This document shows, piece after piece, positions 16,340-25,120 of a stretch of 36,507 nucleotides of DNA. The notes under the pieces are model-generated. The model was not told where the DNA came from. It made no database searches and was given only the letters and a program-made list of their open reading frames with translations. Position 1 is the first letter of the stretch. The number at the start of each line of letters is the position of its first letter. The translations under genes were made by a program, and so were the position numbers. Origin of the DNA: Nostoc sp. CHAB 5836 (GTDB lineage: Bacteria > Cyanobacteriota > Cyanobacteriia > Cyanobacteriales > Nostocaceae); the NCBI RefSeq assembly GCF_020829445.1, contig NZ_JAIVFV010000064.1, positions 1-36,507 of the forward strand. The letters are read 5' to 3'.

Positions 16340-16554
16340 CATTTGTGACAAGTGAAGTCAAAATTCGCTTTGTCAATAGTAATTATGCTGTAAACCCTCA
16401 ATTATTCCCAGTATTTAATTAAGTTTTGCACTGAGGCTTGTGAGTAAGAATGAACGATGCTTTTGATGCGTAGGCGTAGACCACGGTAGGCATCGCTGGC
16501 TAAAAATTTGTATTTCCGACCTCAAATTTTGATGACCTTAACTTGTCACCAATG
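16340..16554. mobile_element. 215-bp MITE-like element with target-site duplication
   Basis: Imperfect terminal inverted repeats read CATTTGTGACAAGTGAAG on the left and CATTGGTGACAAGTTAAG on the right (complement). CCGCCATAT occurs directly on both sides (16331-16339 and 16555-16563; a tenth base G is shared), as expected of a 9-10 bp target-site duplication. The interior has no gene; it contains a GCGTAGGCGTAGACCACGG cyanobacterial palindrome near 16470-16497. A non-autonomous transposable element is the best reading. Confidence 0.7.
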
Positions 16555-16685
16555 CCGCCATATTAAAAGTTAAAATTAATCTGACGTTAACAGCGTCTTT
16601 TCATGATGACTTATAAGGTGTCTTTAGGCATCCCAGAAGTCACTGAGAGCAAAGCTAATGTTGCTGCTTTGATCGCAAAAGAACG

Positions 16686-18053
16686 TCAAGAATACCCCTC
16701 TGCGTACTGCTGGTTTTGCTCTTGCTGTGCCAGCAACTTAGCTAATTGTGAAGAGTCAAATTGCTCTTTTGTAAAAGGTGATAAGCCTAAGTCTTCACGC
16801 AGTCGATTAGTTGCTTCCAAGTCATTTGCGTCAATTGTTCCAGAAGACATTGCCACAGTTAGATTGCTGACCCTAGTCGCTGCCAAACTTGGATCGAGGA
16901 ATTTATCAGACTTGAATTCGCCCAAGTTGTCTTCAAACCGTGGGCCAAAGTTAGCCATGAGTAAAGGACGCACAACTTTTTCTAACAGTTCATCTCGCAA
17001 ATCATTTACAATATCCTCAATTTGGTTATCAAGTATTAGTCTATGCCCAGCATTGATGCCACTGTTACCAATACCTGATGCTGTGTCATTGAATATGGTT
17101 GAGGGTACACCGTAAGCATAAAAAATCATTTTCTCGTAGTGCGTCAAGGTGAGGTTAAAAAACCCCTCACCTCCACCACCAGGGACATTGATGACATCAT
17201 TTTCTTTATCAGTCCCGAAGACACTACCATTTTCAATATTTTTGGCAGATGAAACAGCTGCGTACAGCGCAGGTTGAGTTTTTACCGTCCCATCATCGTT
17301 AGTTAGCGGTTTACCATTGCTCCCAAGAATTACGACAGTTTTCTCACTGGGCGCTTTAATGATCGTGAAGCCAGTCGCTTGCCTTTGCGCAGCCTGAGTC
17401 CATTGCTTGTACATAGTCTGCCTGCTTTTATAGAAAGGCAATGCCGCCGCCGCCGCCGGCTCCCCTCGCGGATCTTCTGGTTCATCCAAGCTAGGTGAAT
17501 AAATGTGCAGCAATTTCGCGTAGGGTATAGCTTTGGGAGAATCAAATAATGGGCGGTAAATAATCCGATCTACCCTACCCTTGACGCCAGCAAAGGAATA
17601 CCGTAATGGGTTGAGTACCGGAATCGATTTTAACCGCCACTCGGAACCCAGTTGAGTTTTGCGTTTATACCAGCGAATCTCACCACAGGATGTCCCCAAT
17701 GAGTACGCTTGCTTTAGCATTTTACGTGCTACTGCGGTAAGGCTTCCTTTCATTGAGTCGAAGTTTCCCCGCATCCATTCTTGGATTGTTTTCTGTCCTG
17801 TTGCGGTTGGGTATAGAGTAGGATCGTTATGGTGATAAAGTCCTAATGCCGCGATCGCTCTCCCTATCTTCAGGTTGATTGCCGCTTTATTTACCACGCA
17901 GATTTTAATCATCTTGATTAAATCTTCTAGGGTGTAAGTCTCACCCGTTTCTGGCAATTCTCTGACAAAATTAGTATCAAGCTCATTAAGCCACGGCGAC
18001 AATTCTGTGGCATATAAGGGAATTAGTTTGCTTGAATTGTCAATAGTTGTCAT
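16686..18053 (-). CDS. Phage portal protein (Mu gp29-like, DUF935 type)
   Basis: A 455-residue protein resembling portal proteins of the Mu gp29 class. Supporting segments are MLKQAYSLGTSCGEIRWYKRK, the loop with VPGGGGEGFFNLTLTHYEKMIFYAYGVPSTIF, and the C-terminal helix after TASGIGNSGINAGHRLILDNQIEDIVNDL. Portals form the dodecameric DNA channel of the phage head. I start at ATG 18053 (MTTIDNSSKLIPLYATEL); a TTG 63 bases upstream would run into the divergent head gene. The gene points left while nearly all other virion genes point right, which is unusual because portal and MuF genes are normally adjacent and co-directional. Only 24 bases separate the two starts. Confidence 0.75.
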   Translation of the reverse strand: MTTIDNSSKLIPLYATELSPWLNELDTNFVRELPETGETYTLEDLIKMIKICVVNKAAINLKIGRAIAALGLYHHNDPTLYPTATGQKTIQEWMRGNFDSMKGSLTAVARKMLKQAYSLGTSCGEIRWYKRKTQLGSEWRLKSIPVLNPLRYSFAGVKGRVDRIIYRPLFDSPKAIPYAKLLHIYSPSLDEPEDPRGEPAAAAALPFYKSRQTMYKQWTQAAQRQATGFTIIKAPSEKTVVILGSNGKPLTNDDGTVKTQPALYAAVSSAKNIENGSVFGTDKENDVINVPGGGGEGFFNLTLTHYEKMIFYAYGVPSTIFNDTASGIGNSGINAGHRLILDNQIEDIVNDLRDELLEKVVRPLLMANFGPRFEDNLGEFKSDKFLDPSLAATRVSNLTVAMSSGTIDANDLEATNRLREDLGLSPFTKEQFDSSQLAKLLAQQEQNQQYAEGYS

Positions 18054-18077
18054 ATTTCGACTTCGCTCAATAGCAAT

Positions 18078-21000
18078 ATGTATGATTCGGTTTTTAGTGA
18101 TTTCTCTGCTACTCAATTCCCCAACGATAAATTGATTTTAGGGGAAAAGAAAGTTTTGCTTGATTTAGATAACATAGAGACCAGAGGCGTTTCATTAATC
18201 AGCAAAATTCCCTTAGAAGCAGCAAAGAGATTAAACGAAGACCCAGACACCGTAAGACAATATATTCTATCTTCGCTCTCTTCATCGCTCTACTCTATTT
18301 GGTTGGCTGGCTGGAATGTAGGCTCTAATCACGCCGACGCGGAAATTAAGAGTCAGCGCGATCTTGGGGGTTTCCCCCATGAGCGACTGACGGTGAAGCA
18401 AAAAACTAATTTTTCTCAATACTCTAATTTAATCTACTTTGACGATGGCACTCAACGCAAAGGCGTAGAGGTTCGCTCAATCCGCAACATCCCGGCTGAG
18501 AATGCAATTCTTGGACGGATTAACCAGTTAGCCCAAGATGTAACCAACTCAGAGTATAAAAAGATTCAGCAAGACTTGCTTGCCGCAGTCACCCCACAGC
18601 CCGATACCAAGCAACCCATAAGCAGGAATGAACTACTCAAGCGCATTGAGCGCATACTAGGTACTAAATCTGGCAAGTATGCAAAACGTGCTGAAAGAAT
18701 AGCCAGAACTGAATTGACCTTTGCTTATAATGCTGGAAGGTTGGAAACTTACCGCGAATCTGGATTGGTTTCAGGGGTGCGCTTTTATACAATCTTGGAT
18801 GAAAGGCGGTGTGAAATTTGCGCTTCTCGACATGGTTTAGTTATTCCTTTGGAAGATTGGAAGGCGATCGCTGCTAACTCTCCACCGGTTCATGTGAATT
18901 GCAGATGTGTACTAAGCCCAGTACTTAAAAAATCTCCTGAACTTAAGCAGCCAGATCGCCAAGTCCAAAACCGCGAATTAGTCCCACGTCCGGTTTTGTG
19001 GGCTGCTGCTGGAATTCTTGCCGCCGTGCTGCTAGGAGGTAAGACTAAGGGCGTAACCAAGGTGATAGGGCAAACTACAGAAACCGTTGCAGGGATAACC
19101 TTGTCCCAAGCAATTCAACAAATCCGCTCTGATATCGGGGAGAAGTCGTCAGTTACTCAACCTGCTACGGAAGAACAGCCGGAGCAAGTAGGGCAAGTTG
19201 TTGAGCAGCAAATCACAGAAGCTGTCCCAACACCCCAGGTAAAACTAGGGCAACTTGACATCAATACCGCGACTCGTGAAGAGTTGCAAAAAATACTACC
19301 TTCTTCGTTGCTCACTGTCCGTCAAGTAAACGCGATCCTTCGACGGCGCGAACAGTCCGCGATCGCTAAAATTGACGATCTAAAAAATGTACCTGAGATT
19401 GGGGTAAAAACCTTTGAGCGACTAAAGCAGTTGTCAGAAGGGTATCAAATTATTCCACTACTTGACCCGCGTAGCATTCGCACCCCTGCACAGTTATGGG
19501 CTGCAAATTTGGGATTAACTAAATCCCAAGCTGAAACTGTATTCAACGAACTGCAAAAAGGAGCCTTCAAAGATATTGAGGATCTGAAAACTCGACTTCA
19601 TGGTAAAGGGATAGGCGATCGCACCATTGAGAATATGCAGCAACGGGCCGTCGTAATTCAAAGGCAGCTACCCCCGGTGAAAGAGAATGTACCAGTGAGG
19701 GAGGTAGGAAGCATGGGAGCAGAGGGGCAGAGGGGCAGAGGGGCAGAGGAGGTTGGAACTACACCAACTCAATCCCGCGCACCGTTGCCCTATTCCTCTT
19801 CTGGACTACCACCGGAAACGATAACACCACCCAGAAGGCAACCCACAGTCACGACCGATCCGCTAAAACAAGAATTATCAGCAATCCAAAGTGGCGTTGA
19901 TGACTTCAGTCAAGCATCTGCCAAGACTGCTAGCGTTCAGTTAAGTAGCAAAGAACTATTTGGTAAGTCGCTCAAGCAACAAGTCACTGATGCCCAAAAC
20001 ACTGTTGATGGATTTCGCAGTTTCAACCAACAAGTAGCGACCGTTGAAGACCAACTAACCGAATGGGACAGACGGTTAGGGAGCATTGAGGATAATTACC
20101 AAAACCTACTTGACCCCACCAAACCCAACTACTTTGAGCAAGCACCCCAGGTTCTAGCCCAAGTCCGCGCTCAACTGCAAAAAGCAGTCAAAACCATTGA
20201 TGGGGCAGTTGAAAACAACAATAAGTATGCTGCGAAACTCAACGATAAAATTGATGCAATTGAAACCCGCGTAAATAAACTTAATACTCAACGCGCTGCC
20301 AGCACTTCACAACGCACCGCCGATAATTTACGCACCAACTTAGAGCAATTCAATACCAAAATCCAAACCCTAGAATCCCAGCTTACCCAACTTCCCCCCG
20401 GTGCGGAGCGATCGCAGGCGTGGTTAGAACTGCAACGCCTCAAACAACAACAGTCTGACGCTCTTAACCAAATTAAAACTGCATCTGACCAACTGAACGA
20501 CTACATAAACCCAGTAGTTGATACAGCCAGAGGTACGCTCAACACAATTGATAATGCTAACAGTGCGATCACTCAAACTGCTGAAAAATTAAAGCAACTT
20601 TACTCACGACTTGACCAATTACCAGTTACCAAAAACCAACTCGACCCCGAACTTAGAACCCAATACGACACTGTAAAAGATTTACGCACTGTACAACGCA
20701 GGATGCAAGGTAGTGTCCGCCAATACCGCCGCACTGATGAAGCTGCAACCCGTAACCTGAATAACCGCGCTACTAATCAAGAAAACTTTTACAACCGCTA
20801 CGATGACCAGTATCAACGCTTTGAGGGTAGCGTTACAAAGTCAATTGAGCGTCGCCTTGCTCAAGTCCAGCAGGATATGCAAGAACTCGAATCAATGCCT
20901 CAAGGTCAAGTGGCATGGTTACTTGGTTTTAATGGCTGGGATGTTGCGAATATTCCTGATGATTTAGCTTTGGTACTTCCTAGCGCTCCGACCTCATCAA

Positions 21001-22226
21001 AAGCGCTTGCCCAAATCCGCAAAATGTCATCCGATTTGTGGCAGAAAACTAAGCAGATTGAAGCCAATATTGAGATTGTCAAACGGAACAGCGAGTTCAA
21101 GTTTGTCAACGCTGATCGAAAACTACAAGACTTTGACCAACTGCTCAAAACTGCTGAGGACAATTTAACTTTTTGGCAGCAGCAGCGTAACGCCGCGCTC
21201 AACCCCAGTAACATCGGCTCGTCCAATAACCGACTAACCGAGCTGTGGCGAGAGATTCAAAAAGCTGTTGAGAAAAAAGACAACGCGAGACTCCAAGAAC
21301 TATACCGCCAAATCTCCCCAGATGATGCCTATGGTTATGCCAGAAAGACTTTACTTGACATGGAGGAATGGAGTAAGCGCTATCAAGATGTAATTGGCAG
21401 CACGGCTAAACCTGGGGCGTTGGCACAGCAACCCATCACAAAACTTTACAACCAATACCAGCAAGCTAACGAAGTATTTTTACAACAGTTAGGTAACTCC
21501 CGCGTAAAGCAATCTCAAGCCATTGAGCAAGCTTATCAAGATGCTAAAGACATCTACGAGCGCCTACGCTACGATGCTAATCGTGTACCCACCTTTGATA
21601 TTAATGGTAAGGCTACCACCGCCCAAGAATTAGCCGAGTCTTTACAAACCACTCAAGAACGACTCAAGGGATTAGTTAACACCCGTCAATTTACCAATCC
21701 TGCGGTATCAGCTAATCCAAAAGTAGTAAAAGCCCAGCAGCAACTAGATGCTCTAAACTCCACCTCCCAAACTACATTCAAGGAAATCAACGACTTAACC
21801 CAAGAAATTGATCAACTAAAACAACTTGGCAAAGGTACAACCAAAAAAGAGAAGTTACTTGCTCAAAAACGCCAAACATTTGAAGAAACAAGGCAGCAGA
21901 TGAAAGCCTTGAGTGAGGATGTCAAAGACCTCAAATTAGGTGATGAAGCTTATCAACAAATACAACAGCTTAAGGCTAGCTCTGAAGGGTTGAAAAGTGC
22001 GATCGCTTCAAATCAATCTCAACTTGCGACTGTTAATCAGCAGCTTGTTAAACTACAAGAGCAGCAACAAATATTAGGCGGAGGATTGTCACAACGCGCT
22101 ATTAAAATGAGTGATGAGATTGATAGCTTGCAAGCCCTTCGTATTGCTTTAGTGAAGCAGATTGCAGAAAGTCTAAAGCTTGTGCAAAGTTTACAGTATC
22201 AAATTCAATCTTTGAGAAACCCATGA
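18078..22226 (+). CDS. Giant head morphogenesis protein: MuF domain, two HhH units, long coiled coil
   Basis: A 1382-residue protein; MuF/SPP1 gp7-type proteins are usually 250-500. The MuF domain spans about 195-280: RAERIARTELTFAYNAGRLETY, then DERRCEICASRHG (C245, C248) and PPVHVNCRCVL (H272, C275, C277). A hydrophobic stretch follows (307-320). Residues 392-452 form a ComEA-like helix-hairpin-helix (LDINTATREEL...NVPEIGVKTFERLKQ) and 468-525 a second, more divergent one. From about 590 to the end it is almost entirely coiled coil. MuF proteins assemble inside the head near the portal and in some phages carry C-terminal effector domains; here no toxin is recognised. A palindromic repeat adds GGFPHERLT near residue 97. 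Confidence 0.8.
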   Translation: MYDSVFSDFSATQFPNDKLILGEKKVLLDLDNIETRGVSLISKIPLEAAKRLNEDPDTVRQYILSSLSSSLYSIWLAGWNVGSNHADAEIKSQRDLGGFPHERLTVKQKTNFSQYSNLIYFDDGTQRKGVEVRSIRNIPAENAILGRINQLAQDVTNSEYKKIQQDLLAAVTPQPDTKQPISRNELLKRIERILGTKSGKYAKRAERIARTELTFAYNAGRLETYRESGLVSGVRFYTILDERRCEICASRHGLVIPLEDWKAIAANSPPVHVNCRCVLSPVLKKSPELKQPDRQVQNRELVPRPVLWAAAGILAAVLLGGKTKGVTKVIGQTTETVAGITLSQAIQQIRSDIGEKSSVTQPATEEQPEQVGQVVEQQITEAVPTPQVKLGQLDINTATREELQKILPSSLLTVRQVNAILRRREQSAIAKIDDLKNVPEIGVKTFERLKQLSEGYQIIPLLDPRSIRTPAQLWAANLGLTKSQAETVFNELQKGAFKDIEDLKTRLHGKGIGDRTIENMQQRAVVIQRQLPPVKENVPVREVGSMGAEGQRGRGAEEVGTTPTQSRAPLPYSSSGLPPETITPPRRQPTVTTDPLKQELSAIQSGVDDFSQASAKTASVQLSSKELFGKSLKQQVTDAQNTVDGFRSFNQQVATVEDQLTEWDRRLGSIEDNYQNLLDPTKPNYFEQAPQVLAQVRAQLQKAVKTIDGAVENNNKYAAKLNDKIDAIETRVNKLNTQRAASTSQRTADNLRTNLEQFNTKIQTLESQLTQLPPGAERSQAWLELQRLKQQQSDALNQIKTASDQLNDYINPVVDTARGTLNTIDNANSAITQTAEKLKQLYSRLDQLPVTKNQLDPELRTQYDTVKDLRTVQRRMQGSVRQYRRTDEAATRNLNNRATNQENFYNRYDDQYQRFEGSVTKSIERRLAQVQQDMQELESMPQGQVAWLLGFNGWDVANIPDDLALVLPSAPTSSKALAQIRKMSSDLWQKTKQIEANIEIVKRNSEFKFVNADRKLQDFDQLLKTAEDNLTFWQQQRNAALNPSNIGSSNNRLTELWREIQKAVEKKDNARLQELYRQISPDDAYGYARKTLLDMEEWSKRYQDVIGSTAKPGALAQQPITKLYNQYQQANEVFLQQLGNSRVKQSQAIEQAYQDAKDIYERLRYDANRVPTFDINGKATTAQELAESLQTTQERLKGLVNTRQFTNPAVSANPKVVKAQQQLDALNSTSQTTFKEINDLTQEIDQLKQLGKGTTKKEKLLAQKRQTFEETRQQMKALSEDVKDLKLGDEAYQQIQQLKASSEGLKSAIASNQSQLATVNQQLVKLQEQQQILGGGLSQRAIKMSDEIDSLQALRIALVKQIAESLKLVQSLQYQIQSLRNP
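18352..18391. repeat. In-frame palindromic element, copy A (degenerate)
   Basis: The core GGGGGTTTCCCCC and right arm GAGCGACTGAC match the fuller copy at 23461-23500; the left arm is degenerate. It lies in frame in the MuF gene and is translated as GGFPHERLT. Confidence 0.75.
19722..19745. repeat. Octamer tandem repeat (GAGGGGCA)3 within a coding region
   Basis: Three exact copies, with partial copies on both sides, inside the MuF gene. It encodes GAEGQRGRGAEE, a low-complexity linker between the HhH part and the coiled coil. Copy-number change would alter the frame, since the unit is eight bases. Confidence 0.8.
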
Positions 22227-22435
22227 ATAGTAAACTCAACTGGAGAAATACCATACAATTGACAAAGTTGTAATAATTCCCAAGCATAGAGAGGGCGATC
22301 GCCTTTCTCTTTTTTAGACAAAGATGATTGGGTGCAGTGAATTAGTCGGCCTACATCCTGCTGTGTTAGCCCAGCCTTTACCCTAGCTTGCTTTAATTTT
22401 TCAATAATATGGCAACTTGTCATATTGTATGGCAT
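22205..22435 (-). CDS. XRE-family helix-turn-helix regulator
   Basis: A 76-residue Cro/CI-type protein. The HTH reads KLKQARVKAGLTQQDVGRLI, then HCTQSSLSKKEKGDRPLYAWELLQLCQLYGISPVEF, a textbook XRE fold. It points left, opposite to the head genes, with its 3' end overlapping the stop of the MuF gene by 22 bases. The start could be ATG 22435 or ATG 22423. It is divergent from the head protease gene at 22554, and the 118 bases between contain an inverted repeat that is a candidate operator. Likely a regulator of the virion genes. Confidence 0.75.
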   Translation of the reverse strand: MPYNMTSCHIIEKLKQARVKAGLTQQDVGRLIHCTQSSLSKKEKGDRPLYAWELLQLCQLYGISPVEFTIHGFLKD

Positions 22436-22553
22436 CCCGTCATAAAAAAGATAATACTATTGTGAGCTACTGCGGTCTTGGGTTCTACCCAAGAGGAGCA
22501 AGTAGCGTCCAGTCGAGTTGTTAGCAGATTGGTGTTACTAATCTGTTCTTAAT
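22436..22553. promoter_or_regulatory. Divergent control region with two inverted repeats
   Basis: Between the XRE regulator and the head protease gene. One stem is CTTGGGT-TCT-ACCCAAG (22477-22493). A second imperfect 9-bp dyad, CAGATTGGT-GTT-ACTAATCTG (22525-22545), lies 8 bases before the protease ATG and could be an operator or a structure covering the ribosome site; no clear Shine-Dalgarno is seen there. Operator role is inferred from position. Confidence 0.4.
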
Positions 22554-23564
22554 ATGAGTAAGGCTTATTTTGATTCAGCCGGTGGGTTGGTTGCTTTTGG
22601 CAGCTATGAGCAAGGCAATTTTATAATCAAAAATGCTCTCTTGCTAGTCGAGGGAACACAAAAAGATAATAAAGGCAGGGTTCACGAATTCCCCGCTCAC
22701 AGAATCCAAAAGCTGACAGACAATACTAACGCGGCTTTTGATTCTGGGGTAGAGATTCCCCTAATGATCGATCATGCCAAAACTTTAATTAGTTCCAGTG
22801 GACAATTTAATAAGCTTGGTAAACTTCATTCTCGTGTAGAAGGGCGGATCATTCAAGAGCGTGATTTGCCAAATCCCAAATTGAGGGATTTGATTGGCAA
22901 GTACGGGATGTTTGGGAAATTTCTCATCAATCATTATGTTGATGAAGTTCGCAAAGGGTTGATTAAACCTTTATCCCCCGGCATTGATTTGGATACAGAG
23001 CGTGTTGCTGAAGCTTCTGCTGTAGCTTTTCCTGCTATTCACGGGCCTGCTTTATTCCGTGCAGCAGAGAGTGTTGCTAATTTCAGTATCAGTTACGCCG
23101 AAGCCAAAGAACAATACGGACTAACACGTAAAGTCAAAGCTGAAGCTCAAGAAGCCTTTGATATCATGTTTCGCGTACTTACCGATGTTGATATGTCCGA
23201 TCCCAACGAGATGATCGGCATTACCCCAAGTGCGCTCAAGCTAAAAGCGGCAGCTGATTTTTATGCAGATTTGTTGCAAATTTTAAGGTTAGATCAAGAA
23301 CAAATAGAGGTAGAGCCGGAACAACTCACCAATATTGACCCTTACGCACCCATGCCTGAAGCTTACGAGCAGCAGTACAGCAGCGAGGCAGTCGCTCAGA
23401 GGGGGTTTCCCCCAGAAGAAACTGCCGATGGTGACGAGAGCGAGAAAGCGGAGTTTGTGAGTCAGTCGCTCAGAGGGGGTTTCCCCCATGAGCGACTGAC
23501 GAACCCCGAAGGGGTGAATGGTAGCGGAACTTTAAAAAAAAGGAGACGCAATTTATGGCGGTAA
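22554..23564 (+). CDS. Probable phage head maturation protease/scaffold
   Basis: A 336-residue protein. The N-terminal 175 residues fit Mu gpI-like or other prohead proteases: EIPLMIDHAKT with His74, a LGKLHSRVEGRII strand pair, GLIKPLSPGID with Ser141, and EASAVAFPAIHGPALF. These would be the catalytic His and Ser of a serine protease, as an inference from pattern and gene order (MuF, protease, decoration, capsid). The C-terminal part is acidic and could act as scaffold. Two palindromic elements (23387-23426, 23461-23500) are translated in frame near the end. ANFS at 175-178, just after the protease domain, may be a self-cleavage site. It ends 10 bases inside the next gene. Confidence 0.65.
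   Translation: MSKAYFDSAGGLVAFGSYEQGNFIIKNALLLVEGTQKDNKGRVHEFPAHRIQKLTDNTNAAFDSGVEIPLMIDHAKTLISSSGQFNKLGKLHSRVEGRIIQERDLPNPKLRDLIGKYGMFGKFLINHYVDEVRKGLIKPLSPGIDLDTERVAEASAVAFPAIHGPALFRAAESVANFSISYAEAKEQYGLTRKVKAEAQEAFDIMFRVLTDVDMSDPNEMIGITPSALKLKAAADFYADLLQILRLDQEQIEVEPEQLTNIDPYAPMPEAYEQQYSSEAVAQRGFPPEETADGDESEKAEFVSQSLRGGFPHERLTNPEGVNGSGTLKKRRRNLWR
23387..23426. repeat. In-frame palindromic element, copy B
   Basis: GGCAGTCGCTCAGA, then GGGGGTTTCCCCC, then a diverged right arm ending ACTGCC. Translated in the protease gene as AQRGFPPEETA. Related to copies at 18352 and 23461. Confidence 0.75.
23461..23500. repeat. In-frame palindromic element, copy C (best preserved)
   Basis: Outer arms GTCAGTCGCTC (23461-23471) and GAGCGACTGAC (23490-23500) are perfect complements; the inner stem is GGGGG-TTT-CCCCC. 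It is translated as VSQSLRGGFPHERLT. A second small stem CCCC-GAA-GGGG follows at once. Confidence 0.85.
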
Positions 23565-24160
23565 TATTATTTACCATGCGGGATATTGAAAAGACGCTTG
23601 CGGACTCGCTAACGCTGCGCTATCAGTATGCTGAGTTTGCTGAAATAGGTGCAGGTCGTCGGCGTGCTAGAGGTGGTGGAGGTGTGGCTGCGCTTGAGAA
23701 TGTAGCAATAAAACCGAGTAAATTTAGACCAGGAGCAGGTACTGTGGCAGTAGCCGATCCATTTGCTGCAAGTGCCTCAAAAAGCATTACTCAACAAGTA
23801 AAGCAAGCTGTCAGAGATGCACCAACTTTCTTGAGAAAAACTAAGCGTGGTGGCATAGCGATCGTTAAAAAAGGGCTAAGGCAATCCAAAAGAGCAATCA
23901 ATAAAATCGTGTCTCCAGGCGTAAAAGCTGGCGCAGGAAATATTTCTACAGGACTTAGACAAATTGGCAGTGATGCTGCCTTAGCAAGCCGCCGCGCTGG
24001 TCGTGGCGCTCTTAGACACTTGGGCGCAAATAAAGGTAAGTATGCTTTAGCTGGGGCTGCATTAGCTGCCGGTGCGGGATATTTAGCGACTCGCCCCAAA
24101 GAACAACAATACTCACGCTATTCTCGTCGCCCAACTTCAATTTACTTTAGTCGCAGATAG
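23555..24160 (+). CDS. Basic glycine/alanine-rich protein of the head module
   Basis: A 201-residue, strongly basic protein. An AAAAAGGAGA ribosome site lies before ATG 23555. It contains a glycine-rich basic run (GAGRRRARGGGGV), a lysine/arginine-rich centre (RKTKRGGIAIVKKGLRQSKRAINKI), a hydrophobic alanine segment (YALAGAALAAGAGYLA) and an SRYSRRPTSIYFSRR tail. No family is recognised. Basic proteins next to the capsid gene could bind DNA in the head; that is inference. It follows the protease with a 10-base overlap. Confidence 0.6.
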   Translation: MAVILFTMRDIEKTLADSLTLRYQYAEFAEIGAGRRRARGGGGVAALENVAIKPSKFRPGAGTVAVADPFAASASKSITQQVKQAVRDAPTFLRKTKRGGIAIVKKGLRQSKRAINKIVSPGVKAGAGNISTGLRQIGSDAALASRRAGRGALRHLGANKGKYALAGAALAAGAGYLATRPKEQQYSRYSRRPTSIYFSRR

Positions 24161-24201
24161 AGGGCGATGTCTAACAACCAATGACCAACGACTAACTAAT
24201 T

Positions 24202-25119
24202 ATGGACGTACTTGAACAGCTACAACAACTTTCCGATTACGACGAAATCCAACAACTCAATGAAAACTACCTTGGTTTCGTCACCCTAGTGCATAGTGCA
24301 TTAGAGGCTGAAGCAGACGGACAGGTAGACTCTGGTGACGTTGATGCCACCATCGGACAAGCAATTGAAGACCACGCTCAGAACCAGCTTGACATCTTTG
24401 ATATAGAAGTTGAAGTTGAGTTTGAGCCAGAAATAACCAGTGCTGCTGGCGCTGATTTTGGTGATGCCTTATCTGAGATCATTGATAATAACTTTGATGA
24501 CGCAGCAGAGGGAATCGCCGCAATTTCTGAAGTTGCCGACATCACCCCTGAAGAAGTGCAAGCTTATTTAATGGGACAAGCTGCACCCGTTCCCGAAGTC
24601 ACAGAGGCTCTAGCTGACCACTTCCTCTCTGATGATGAAATGGCCTATCAGCAGTTTATGCTTTTAGGTCAAGCAGCTTATCAAGAGGCGATGCCGGACG
24701 ACGAACCAGTCGAGATGAGCGCAGACGTGCAGAACCTCCGGGCTGAATTTAACTCAATTCAAACAGAGCGGGAAGTGGGTTTTAGGTTGCGGCAACTTGA
24801 AAAAATTGCCGACCAACTCGAAGACAAAAATATCCTTACCCCCGCCGAACGTAACTCACTATTGCGGTCTGCTAACTTCAGTCAAGATGTGGATAGTGTC
24901 GCCGTATTCTGCCAATTTTGCACCAATAGCGGCGTAAACCCCAACACCTATTTAGATAACGTTGAATTCTGCCTCAACTGGAAAGCTCAATCAGGCCCAT
25001 CAAATTACAGCGCTTTCTTCTCCCAAGAGGTAGAAGAGGTAATTGATGTGAATGCTCACGAGAAAGAAGAAAGTTTTGAATTCGTAACTGATTACCGATC
25101 GCGCCACGGCTACCAATAA
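24202..25119 (+). CDS. Acidic protein of the head module
   Basis: A 305-residue protein rich in Asp and Glu, especially residues 35-120. It is mostly helical, has no membrane segment and no recognised domain. Position between protease and decoration/capsid genes and its acidity would suit a scaffold-like role. It contains two similar motifs, RSANFSQDVDS (222-232) and YSAFFSQEVEE (269-279), that match a recurrent sequence in neighbouring virion proteins. Start is ATG 24202; the short upstream gap carries CCAATGACC-type repeats. Confidence 0.55.
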   Translation: MDVLEQLQQLSDYDEIQQLNENYLGFVTLVHSALEAEADGQVDSGDVDATIGQAIEDHAQNQLDIFDIEVEVEFEPEITSAAGADFGDALSEIIDNNFDDAAEGIAAISEVADITPEEVQAYLMGQAAPVPEVTEALADHFLSDDEMAYQQFMLLGQAAYQEAMPDDEPVEMSADVQNLRAEFNSIQTEREVGFRLRQLEKIADQLEDKNILTPAERNSLLRSANFSQDVDSVAVFCQFCTNSGVNPNTYLDNVEFCLNWKAQSGPSNYSAFFSQEVEEVIDVNAHEKEESFEFVTDYRSRHGYQ

Positions 25120-25120
25120 C

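Noticed and set aside
16603..17115. Rightward ORF of 170 codons
   Set aside because: Only the first 28 codons are outside the portal gene; the remainder is its antisense shadow.
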